Source: Zea mays
Taxonomy: Eukaryota > Streptophyta > Magnoliopsida > Poales > Poaceae
DNA length: 64,000 bases
Direction: 5' to 3'
Assembly (NCBI RefSeq): GCF_902167145.1
Contig: NC_050104.1
Coordinates: 107,395,849-107,459,848 of the forward strand
Shown here: one piece after another, positions 47,387 to 56,894 of the stretch
How positions within the stretch are numbered: position 1 is the stretch's first letter
Layout: each line of letters opens with the position of its first letter
Made by a program: the position numbers and the translations under genes
The notes under the pieces: model-generated
Told to the model about the DNA's origin: nothing
The model's database searches: none
What the model saw: only the letters and a program-made list of their open reading frames with translations

Positions 47387-50300
47387 TTGCAGGTTTATGC
47401 ATCCGGGGGTTCAAGCTGGATTATCGACAGCGGATGCACAAACCATATGACGGGGGAGAAGAAGATGTTCACCTCCTACGTCAAAAACAAGGATTCCCAA
47501 GATTCAATCATATTTGGTGATGGGAACCAAGGCAAGGTGAAAGGCTTAGGCAAGATTGCAATTTCAAATGAGCACTCTATCTCTAATGTGTTTTTAGTTG
47601 AGTCCCTTGGATATAATTTGCTATCTGTTAGTCAATTATGTAATATGGGATATAATTGTCTATTTACTAATGTAGATGTGTCTGTCTTTAGAAGAAGTGA
47701 TGGTTCATTAGCTTTTAAGGGTGTATTAGACGACAAACTTTATTTAGTTGATTTTGCAAAAGAGGAGGCCGGTCTAGATGCATGCTTAATAGCTAAGACT
47801 AGCATGGGCTGGCTGTGGCATCGTCGCTTAGCACATGTAGGGATGAAGAACCTTCACAAGCTTCTAAAGGGAGAACACGTGATAGGTTTGACTAACGTGC
47901 AATTCGAAAAAGATAGACCTTGTGCAGCTTGTCAAGCAGGTAAACAAGTGGGAGGAGCGCATCACAGTAAGAATGTGATGACCACATCAAGACCCCTGGA
48001 GCTGCTACATATGGACCTCTTCGGACCCATCGCCTATCTAAGCATAGGAGGAAGTAAGTATGGTCTAGTTATTGTTGATTACTTTTCCCGCTTCACTTGG
48101 GTATTCTTTTTGCAGGATAAGTCTGAAACCCAAGGGACCCTCAAGCACTTCCTAAGGAGAGCTCAAAATGAGTTTGAGCTCAAAGTGAAGAAGATAAGAA
48201 GCAACAACGGGTCCGAATTCAAGAACCTTCAAGTGGAGGAGTTTCTTGATGAGGAAGGGATCAAGCACGAGTTCTCCGCTCCCTACACACCACAACAAAA
48301 TGGTGTGGTAGAGAGGAAGAACAGGACACTTATCGATATGGCGAGGACGATGCTTGGAGAGTTCAAGACCCCCGAGTGCTTTTGGTCGGAAGCCGTGAAC
48401 ACGGCTTGCCACGCCATCAACAGGGTATACCTTCATCGTCTCCTCAAGAAGACGTCATATGAACTTCTAACCGGTAACAAACCCAATGTATCTTACTTTC
48501 GTGTATTTGGAAGCAAATGCTACATTCTAGTGAAGAAGGGTAGAAATTCTAAGTTTGCTCCCAAAGTTGTAGAAGGGTTTTTGTTAGGTTATGACTCAAA
48601 TACAAAGGCGTATAGAGTCTTCAACAAATCATCGGGTTTGGTTGAAGTCTCTAGCGACGTTGTATTTGATGAGACTAATGGCTCTTCAAGAGAGCAAGTT
48701 GTTGATCTTGATGATGTAGATGAAGAAGATGTTCCAACGGCCGCAATACGCACCATGGCGATTGGAGAGGTGCGGCCACAGGAACAAAATGAGCGAGATC
48801 AACCTTCTTCCTCAACTATGGTGCATCCTCCAACTCAAGACGATGAACAGGTTCATCAACAGGAGGCGTGTGATCAAAGACGAGCACAAGATGATCATGT
48901 GAGGGAGGAAGAAGCGCAACCAGCACCTCCAACCCAAGTTCGAGCGATGATTCAAAGGGATCATCCCGTCGACCAAATTCTGGGTGATATTAGCAAGGGA
49001 GTAACTACTCGATCTCGATTAGTTAATTTTTGTGAGCATTACTCCTTTGTCTCTTCTATTGAGCCTTTCAGGGTAGAAGAGGCCTTGCTAGATCCGGACT
49101 GGGTGTTGGCCATGCAAGAGGAGCTAAACAACTTCAAGAGGAATGAAGTTTGGACGCTGGTGCCTCGTCCTAAGCAAAATGTTGTGGGAACCAAGTGGGT
49201 GTTCCGCAACAAACAAGACGAGCACGGGGTGGTGACAAGGAACAAGGCTCGACTTGTGGCAAAAGGTTATGCCCAAGTCGCAGGTTTGGACTTTGAGGAG
49301 ACTTTTGCTCCTGTGGCTAGGCTAGAGTCCATTCGTATCTTGCTAGCATATGTCGCTCACCATTCTTTCAGGTTGTTCCAAATGGATGTGAAGAGCGCTT
49401 TCCTCAACGGGCCAATCAAGGAGGAAGTGTACGTGGAGCAACCCCCTGGCTTCGAGGATGAACGGTACCCCGACCACGTGTGTAAGCTCTCTAAGGCGCT
49501 CTATGGACTTAAGCAAGCCCCAAGAGCATGGTATGAATGCCTTAGAGATTTCTTAATTGCTAATGCTTTCAAGGTTGGGAAAGCCGATCCAACTCTTTTC
49601 ACTAAGACATGTGATGGTGATTTGTTTGTGTGCCAAATTTATGTCGATGACATAATATTTGGTTCTACTAACCAAAAGTCTTGTGAAGAGTTTAGCAGGG
49701 TAATGACGCAGAAGTTCGAGATGTCGATGATGGGCGAGTTGAACTACTTCCTTGGGTTCCAAGTGAAGCAACTCAAGGACGGCACCTTCATCTCCCAAAC
49801 TAAGTACACACAAGACTTGCTAAAGCGGTTTGGGATGAAGGACGCCAAGCCCGCAAAGACTCCAATGGGGACCGATGGACACACCGACCTCAACAAAGGA
49901 GGTAAGTCCGTTGATCAAAAGGCATACCGGTCAATGATAGGGTCTTTACTTTATTTATGTGCTAGTAGACCGGATATTATGCTTAGCGTATGCATGTGTG
50001 CTAGATTTCAATCCGATCCTAAGGAGTGTCACTTAGTGGCAGTGAAGCGAATACTTAGATATTTAGTCGCTACGCCTTGCTTCGGGATCTGGTATCCTAA
50101 GGGGTCTAACTTTGACTTAATTGGATACTCAGATTCCGACTATGCTGGATGTAAGGTCAATAGGAAGAGTACATTAAGGACGTGCCAATTCTTAGGAAGG
50201 TCCCTAGTGTCGTGGAACTCTAAGAAACAAACTTCCGTTGCCCTATCCACCGCTGAGGCCGAGTACGTTGCCGCAGGACAGTGTTGCACGCAACTACTTT

Positions 50301-50593
50301 GGATGAGGCAAACCCTCAGGGACTTTGGCTACAATCTGAGCAAAGTCCCACTCCTATGTGATAATGAGAGTGCTATCCGCATGGCGGAAAATCCTGTTGA
50401 GCACAGCCGCACAAAGCACATAGACATCCGGCATCACTTTTTGAGAGACCACCAGCAAAAGGGAGATATCAAAGTGTTTCATGTTAGCACCGAGAACCAG
50501 CTAGCCAATATCTTTACCAAACCTCTAGATGAGAAGACCTTTTGCAGGCTGCGTAGTGAGCTAAATGTCTTAGATTCGCGGAACTTGGATTGA
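47387..50593 (+). pseudogene. Copia pol: protease, integrase, RT, RNase H
   Basis: About 1068 codons are open. Protease has [13 protein letters not shown]. The pre-integrase zinc region is [16 protein letters not shown]. Integrase follows with LHMDLFGP, then SNNGSEF in place of the usual SDNG, and [10 protein letters not shown] has [23 protein letters not shown] and YVDDIIFGS. RNase H has [17 protein letters not shown] and [12 protein letters not shown]. The second catalytic Asp of integrase (codon 48203-48205) is AAC, Asn, by a G-to-A change, so the enzyme should be dead although the frame is open. It is called a pseudogene for that reason and because gag is broken. Confidence 0.88.
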
Positions 50594-50721
50594 TTTATAG
50601 CATACATGTGTTTATGCCCTTGATCATGTTCCTTATGCATTTTGTTGCTTAATAATGGTGCTCAAGTTGTACAAACACTCCCTGGACCTCACAAGTCCGT
50701 TGCAAAGTGATGCACATGTTT

Positions 50722-51378
50722 AGGGGGAGATGTGTTACAACTTGGCCCTTTGAGACTAACCATGTGCTTGAGTTTGCTTGATTTAGTCTCAAAGGAGGAT
50801 TGAAAGGGAAAAGGTGGACTTGGATCATGAAAGACTTCCACTGCACTCCGATGAGAGGGTAACTTATTCCAAGTTCATCTCATGTACTCTTATTGCCTTT
50901 GTATTCTTATTGAAGATTTTGGTGAGGCAATGGGATTCTGGGGCCAAGATTAATCTTGTTTTGGTGCTTGATGCCAAAGGGGGAGAAAATAAGGCTAAAG
51001 CAATAAATGGATCAGCTATCACTTGAGAATTTTGAAAGTAGAGTTAGAGTTTTTGGTTTTGTCAAAACACTCTTATTGGCTCTTATTGTCAAAAGTTGGT
51101 TTCTTGTGGGGAGAAGCGTTGATTATGGGAAAAAGGGGGAGTTTTTGAAATCTTGAATCAATTTCTCTTAGAACGACTCTCTTTATGTCTTAACATGTGT
51201 GTTTGACTTAGAGATAGGAAATTGAGTTTGATTTGCAAAAACAAACCAAGTGGTGGCAAAGTGTGATCCATATATGTCAAATTTGAATCAAAACAATTTG
51301 AGTTCTTATTTGAATTGATTTTGTATTTGTTCTACTTGCTTTATATTGTGTTGGCATAAATCACCAAAAGGGGGAGAT
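50722..51378 (+). repeat. Four iterated polypurine tracts before the 3' LTR
   Basis: AGGGGGAG-type tracts at 50722-50730, 50975-50986, 51129-51141 and 51366-51378. The last touches the LTR. Iterated tracts are a known Sirevirus feature. The complementary copies occur in the element at 60860-64000. Confidence 0.85.
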
Positions 51379-52596
51379 TGAAAGGGAAATGTGTCCTTGG
51401 ACCATTTCTAAGTATTTTGGTGATTTAGTGTCCAACACAAGTGCCCAAGTGTAAAATGGTGGACAAAGTACAAATCAAGGATAAATGTATGTTTCTCAGA
51501 CTTAGTACATTGTTTTAGAGACTAATGTATTGTGTCCAAGTGCTGGAAACAGGAAAAATCGAATTGGAATTGTCTTGGCTCGAGCAGCCAAGACTCTGCT
51601 CAGTCTAGGAGCACCGGACTGTCCGGTGGTGCACCGGACTGTGTCCGGTGCGCCAGGCTGGCTCGAGCGAACTGGCCGCTCTCGGGAATTCACCGGCGAC
51701 GTACGACTATAATTCACCGGACTGTCCGGTGAGCCAACGGTCGGCCGGGCCAACGGTCGGCCGCGCGATCTGCGTGGGACACGTGGCCGAACCAACGGCT
51801 AGAAAGGGGCACCGGACTGTCCGGTGTGCACCGGACATGTCCGGTGCGCCAACGGCTCCCAAATCTGCAACGGTCGGCTTCGCCATTTAAGGAAAGAAAT
51901 CGGGCACCGGACATTGTCCGGTGTGCACCGGACTGTCCGGTGCGCAGACGACAGAAGGCAAGATTTGCCTTCCTGGATTGCTCTCAACGGCTCCTAGCTG
52001 CCTTGGGGCTATAAAAGGGACCCCTAGGCGCATGGAGGAGGACACCAAGCATCCTTTGAGCACTATTGATCACTCACACATCATTCTTGCGCACTTGTTC
52101 GACATTCTAGTGATTTGAGCTCCGTTCTAGTGTGCTAGTCATTTGAGCTTAAGTCTGGGTTCTGTGTGTGCGTATTTGCTGTGATCTTTGTGTCTTGTGT
52201 GAGTTGCTAATCCCTCCCTTGCTCCGTGTTTCTTTGTGAACTTCAAGTGTAAGGGCGAGAGGCTCCAAGTTGTGGAGATTCCTCGCAAACGGGATTAAGA
52301 AAAACAAAGAAAAACACCGTGGTATTCAAGTGGGTCTTTGGACCGCTTGAGAGGGGTTGATTGCAACCCTCGTCCGTTGGGACGCCACAACGTGGAATAG
52401 GCAAGCGTTGGTCTTGGCCGAACCACGGGATAACCATCGTGCCATCTCTGTGATTGATATCTTTGTGGTTATTGTGTTTTGTTGAGACTCCTCTCTAGCC
52501 ACTTGGCGATTATTGTGCTAACACTTAACCGAGTTTTGTGGCTTAAGTTTTAAGTTTTCCAGGATCACCTATTCACCCCCCCTCTAGGTGCTCTCA
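51379..52596 (+). repeat. 3' LTR of the copia element
   Basis: 1218 bp from TGAAAGGG to GCTCTCA. Contains palindromes (51612-51942) and a TATA-like TATAAAAGGG near 52011. Confidence 0.95.
51612..51942. repeat. Seven CACCGGAC..GTCCGGTG palindromes in the LTR
   Basis: Palindromes start at about 51612, 51631, 51715, 51810, 51829, 51905 and 51926. Arms are perfect or nearly so, with 1-3 central bases. They lie just upstream of the LTR TATA box, where enhancers would be. Confidence 0.92.
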
Positions 52597-53640
52597 CTTT
52601 GCATCCATGTTAACTTCTTTGGGGCATAGTGGGATAGCTGCAGGAATCTATCCTCGCTGACAGACATCGCACCTTGTTTGAGTGTTACAATTTCCTCCTT
52701 CACGATCATCAATCCTTCTAGAACAAGGTCTTCTTTTGGCTACTTTTAAATGACAGGTTAAATACTAGATCACTGCAACGAAGAAGTATGGAATTGGAAT
52801 CATACACCTGTGAAAAATGTATCTTGTAAATGAAAGAAACTGTTAACCACTTGTTCCTGAGGTGTAACCAGGCCCGGGCGGGAGGCATGTGCCACCAGTG
52901 CACAAAAACAGGCCCCCCTCCCTCCAAGGGCCCCTAAAATAATAGTTAGTGATAATTTAATCAATACAAATTTTAGTAATAATTAGAAAGTCTAGCTAAG
53001 TCAGCTCGATAAAAATAAAACATAGTGTTTGTCGTAACAAGCGAGTATCAATCTCTCATGTAACTCATTTTGGCTATATGGCGAAGTGCAGCTAGCACAT
53101 GCTGGCATAATATCCAAACGTTAAGATCATTCATTACCGTTATTAAGCCATTTCCTACATTATTAATTCAATCACTGTTAATAAATGAGATTAATCTGTA
53201 TCATCTATTCTTAACAAAGAAAAAAGAAAAAAAATCGGTACAGAGCCTTCAATTATGCCGGCCCGGCCCTGGGTGTAACTATGCACGCCGATGCTGACAA
53301 CTTGTGAGTATCACGCCCCCCCCCCCCCCCCCCCATACCCCAAACATCATTAGCAATGTAGAGGATGAGGCGGCAAATGACAAAACCATGAAAAATGGAA
53401 GCCATAATCATCATGTCCTAGTGTATCTGGAGATGCAGAAATAACTGGATTTTTGAAGCTATTCCGCCTACAACGGCTACCTGCAAGAACATGTTTGAAG
53501 CAGGAATGAATCTCATGTGTTATAGAGTAAAGCCCTCGATGGCGGATATCATCAGACATTGACTGCAACAAATGTAAACACTCAGTGAAAGGGATCACCC
53601 CCTACAGTATTTGCCTTAAAAAAGGGGGTGATATTGGGAA
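52597..53640. mobile_element. Second copy of the gag/LINE chimera
   Basis: 52597-52725 matches the minus-strand gag part of 26662-26800, and the rest matches the plus-strand LINE part (CEKC, HLFLRC interrupted, C19 run at 53316-53334, 3' end near 53620). Both copies share the same gag/LINE joint. This copy lost about 80 bp near 53588 and gained a hAT-like insertion. Its left end is the copia 3' LTR. Confidence 0.8.
52869..53271. mobile_element. hAT-like non-autonomous element, 403 bp
   Basis: It starts CAGGCCCGGGCGG and ends CCGGCCCGGCCCTG, with GC-rich inverted ends and an AT-rich body. A perfect 8-bp duplication GGTGTAAC flanks it (52861-52868 and 53272-53279). Comparison with the uninterrupted copy at 26935 shows the exact empty site. 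Confidence 0.9.
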
Positions 53641-53739
53641 AGGAAGGACTCATTTTTTCCGACGAGACTGGATGCTTACTGATTTTTGGTGGATCCGATT
53701 ACTGCGCATCTAGGAGATGCCGGAAGCTTGAATGATGCG

Positions 53740-54110
53740 AGGTATTCCAAGCACGGATAGTTGTCCCGGCTTTTCTCGACTAGTTCGACCATGCTCTCAC
53801 CTTCGACCGTTCTGACCACCCTGAGCACGTTCCTGGACCGGGTTGATACCTGCTCATCGTAAACCTCATCAATGGTCTATGTACGGCTCGCGAAAGTATT
53901 GATAGATAGAGGAAGCGGACTCAACATCATCTACCCCACCACCTTCGACGCCATGGGCATCGGCAAGGACCGACTGTGGTCGACCGAAGGGCCCTTCCAT
54001 GGCGTCGTACCGGGAAGGCAAGCCACGCCGCTCGGACGAGATGACTTACCTGGCACCTTCATGGTACACTGTAACTTTAGGACAGGAAAAAGCTTCCCCG
54101 CATTTCGACG
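53740..54110 (+). pseudogene. Ty3/gypsy protease fragment (Tat-like)
   Basis: The plus strand encodes KVLIDRGSGLNIIYPTTFDA and PFHGVVPGRQATPLG, the protease and following region of Tat-like elements. The usual G after the catalytic Asp is R here. No RT follows. It is an isolated old fragment. Confidence 0.75.
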
Positions 54111-55068
54111 CGTGCAACCGAGATGGTTTGTCAATGCACGTGCGACGCGAGGGCTTGTTGCAGACAAGCAATCATGCGGTAAAACATTGCTAACCCTGCA
54201 TCTGCGTGGCTGAGCGTCTTAACAATCGATGAACGCGGGAAATTAAACGGGTTACGCAGACGGACAAATGGATAGCGCCTATATGCTTCCCAGACAATTC
54301 GAATTGAATACGGATTTGGCATCGGTACCCGTTATGAACCACGCTAACCTTCGCTGACCTGTTTCGCATACGAGAGGAGATAGTTTCGTCCTACAGCACG
54401 CCTGTGTATGTACGTACGTACGTGCGTACAAGTAAAACTGGAGCATTGAAAGCTCCTTCTCTACTTTTGTTTTGTGCAGGCTGCGCGGCAACGCGGGATC
54501 TGGTCTGTGGCGATGTTTGTTTCAATTCATGGCCCACGCCGTCGCCACCGACAACCGTTCGTCGCGTCAAGCCTGCCCGCTCGGTGTGGCTGATGACAAA
54601 CAAACAAACTCTTGTAGCACGTCGACAGGTGTCCCTCCCTCCGAAGCGTGCGACGCGGTGATCCCAGTCTCCATGATGGGGAACCATGTGCACGCGGGCC
54701 AGGGAAAAGCAGCGGGGGAGAAAAACACATTTCACACAATCCGGGCCCTCTTTTGCGCGGCATCAAATTCCTCGCTCGCTGAGCTAAGCGCGCGCCGGAT
54801 TTATTTATATAATAATAATATAATACTGGCGCATGATCTCTGCGCTCATCTACCGTCATCATGATGATGGTGATAATGATGGCGATGGTGATGGTGATGT
54901 GGAAAGCAGCAGCTGCTTTGAGAATTGAGACGATGCGGATCCTGATCTCATTTCTCCCCCCAGCCCCAAGATACATACAGAGATCGTACAGTACTTGTAC
55001 TAGTACTTGGTCGTCTTTAATCTGCTCCTCTGCTGGTGTCGTCCGGAACGAATGGCTTGCTCGATCGT
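54111..55068. other. Intergenic DNA without a recognised gene
   Basis: Includes a GTAC-rich patch (54410-54430) and an ATG/GAT triplet-rich patch (54860-54900). No element ends or coding domain seen. Confidence 0.45.
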
Positions 55069-55076
55069 ACTGTGAT

Positions 55077-55711
55077 TATAGATGTCCAAACGGGCCACCC
55101 GGCACGGACCCGGCCCGAATCCGTTTCGGCCCGGTACGAATAGGGCCGGGCCAGGCACGGCCCGTTGATGCTTCGGGCCGGGTCGGGCTGGCCCACGTGC
55201 CTAGGGACATGCCCAAACCCGGCACGCACAGGGAAAAATCGTGCCGGGCCGGCCCGTTGGCCCGGTGGGCCTCAACGGACCGGGCCGGGCACTGGCCCGA
55301 ACCAAAGTAGAACTGTATATAAATACATATATTTAATAAAATTAATCATATATAATAACATATTATTTATATATATTAAGACAACAAAATATTTATGTAT
55401 GCATTTTATAGTTATGTATGCATTTTATATATGTTTGGCCGTGTATTTAGTATTTATATACTATGAGAGAATTAAATGTATTTACATATTTAGTATTTAT
55501 ATAAATATGCGGGCCGCCGTCGGGCCGACCTATTTATCGGGCCGGGCCGGGCCAAAGCACGCGGGCCGCCGTATCTGCCCATACCCGGCCCGCTAAGCGG
55601 GCCGTGCCGGCCCGGGCCCGTAACCGACCGTGCTGGGCCGTGTTTGGACCGGGCTAAATTCGTGCCGTGCCACGGGTCAAACGGGCGGCCCGCACTGTTT
55701 GGACATCTATA
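55077..55711. mobile_element. hAT-like element, 635 bp, GGGCC-rich ends
   Basis: Inverted ends TATAGATGTCCAAACGGGCC and its complement flank GC-rich arms full of GGGCCGG/CCGGCCC and an AT-rich core (55310-55505). A perfect 8-bp duplication ACTGTGAT flanks it (55069-55076 and 55712-55719). The length fits the hAT superfamily. No transposase. Confidence 0.9.
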
Positions 55712-55719
55712 ACTGTGAT

Positions 55720-56574
55720 GTGTGAGGGTTCCGTACGTGGTTAACGCCGCGGACATGGACCCCTATCTCTCTATCGTGCCAGCTCAGCTGCCACAGCCGG
55801 CCATGGGGGGATCGTCTCAGTTGTAGTAGCCAGTAGGTGCCCCGACGACCCCGGCCCCGACCGACTCTCTCTGCTGAACTGTGCACCAGCAGGGGCCAGT
55901 GCTACCTAGAGTCCTAGACTCGTGTAGTCTGGTCACCGGCGCGGGATCTTCTAGCCTGGTTGGTTGGCGCGCGCGGTGGCTCGTCGTGTGCCTTTTGTAT
56001 CCGAGTCGAGGGCCTGTAGCATGCTTGAGTGTGCTGTACACTTGCAGAGATCGACGAGAGACAGAGACAGAGACAGAGAAAAGAGAAGGGGGGACCGGGA
56101 CTGGTACCGGGACCGGGACCTGGGCCAGAGCCGGCCAATGCGATGTGCCTTCACCCGGGCACAAGCAACAAGCAGGATTGGATTAGGTCCCGTTCGACGA
56201 CAGCCGAAGCAAGCAAAGCCTCCATGCATGCATGTGACAGCTCAGTGAAAAAGAGGCGCGGCGCGGCGCGGCGCGCGTCTAGAACTGGAACCTTTAATCC
56301 CCGGGGCGGGGCCCCTTCTTTGCATCGCTAGCTTGGCAAGGGGCGAGGGGCGAGGGGCTCGTGGTTTGTATTTCGGTTGCTGCTACAAGTGAGTCTACAG
56401 TACCCCGTTAGGGCCATCAGCTGGAGCAACAGCAGCGGACGCGAAGTGCAGTGCAGTGTGAGGACTGAGGAGCGCAGAGAAAACAAGATGCTCGCCTCCA
56501 GGCTCCAGCTCTAAAGCCTCACACGGCTCTGCCAGGCCAAATAAAACTGACACATGGGGGAGCGCACGGATCCA
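55720..56574. other. Distal upstream region of the IQD gene
   Basis: Low-complexity patches: GACAGA repeats (56048-56080), GGGACC repeats (56091-56130), GCGCG repeats (56255-56276), GGGCGAG repeats (56340-56360) and ATGCATGCATG (56223). No coding gene recognised. Confidence 0.45.
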
Positions 56575-56700
56575 CCAATCAGACGCCGTGCGCTTTTGCG
56601 CCAAAGCACATCTCGCAAAGCAAAGCGTTCCGCCTTGGATTTTAGCCGTTTCGCCCGTCCCGTGGGGCGGTTGGCCTGTTGCTACCTTGCTATAAGGGGA
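56575..56700 (+). promoter_or_regulatory. Core promoter of the IQD gene
   Basis: CCAAT at 56575-56579 and TATAAGG at 56691 lie about 320 and 200 bases before the ATG. A start of transcription near 56720 is inferred and would give a 5' untranslated region of about 175 bases. Confidence 0.5.
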
Positions 56701-56894
56701 AGCCAGCCAGGGCGGTGTGCAGGACGGGGTGCACGGGCGCGGCCCTCATCCAGCAGGGTGGTACTGGACTGTACACTGTACTGTGGAGTGAGTGCATCAG
56801 CGGTCTCGAGCCACACTGTGAGCCACTGATTATATACCAGGCCACTGATTGTTACGCTGACACGCATGCATCCCGCATCCCTGCTCCAAGAGAG

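Larger units (their letters stand above)
44507..52596 (+). mobile_element. Ty1/copia element (Opie/Ji-like Sirevirus), 5' LTR truncated
   Basis: Partial 5' LTR (44507-44947), initiator-Met primer site, gag, pol in copia order (protease, integrase, RT, RNase H), a long 3' spacer with four polypurine tracts, and a complete 1218-bp 3' LTR. Repeated polypurine tracts and the Opie/Ji-like proteins point to the Sirevirus (Maximus) lineage of maize. About 776 bp of the 5' LTR are missing at a fusion with gypsy DNA. A target duplication cannot be checked; the bases after the 3' LTR are CTTTG. Confidence 0.9.

Noticed and set aside
55080..55720. CpG island or gene promoter
   Set aside because: Inverted ends and the ACTGTGAT duplication show it is a hAT-like element.
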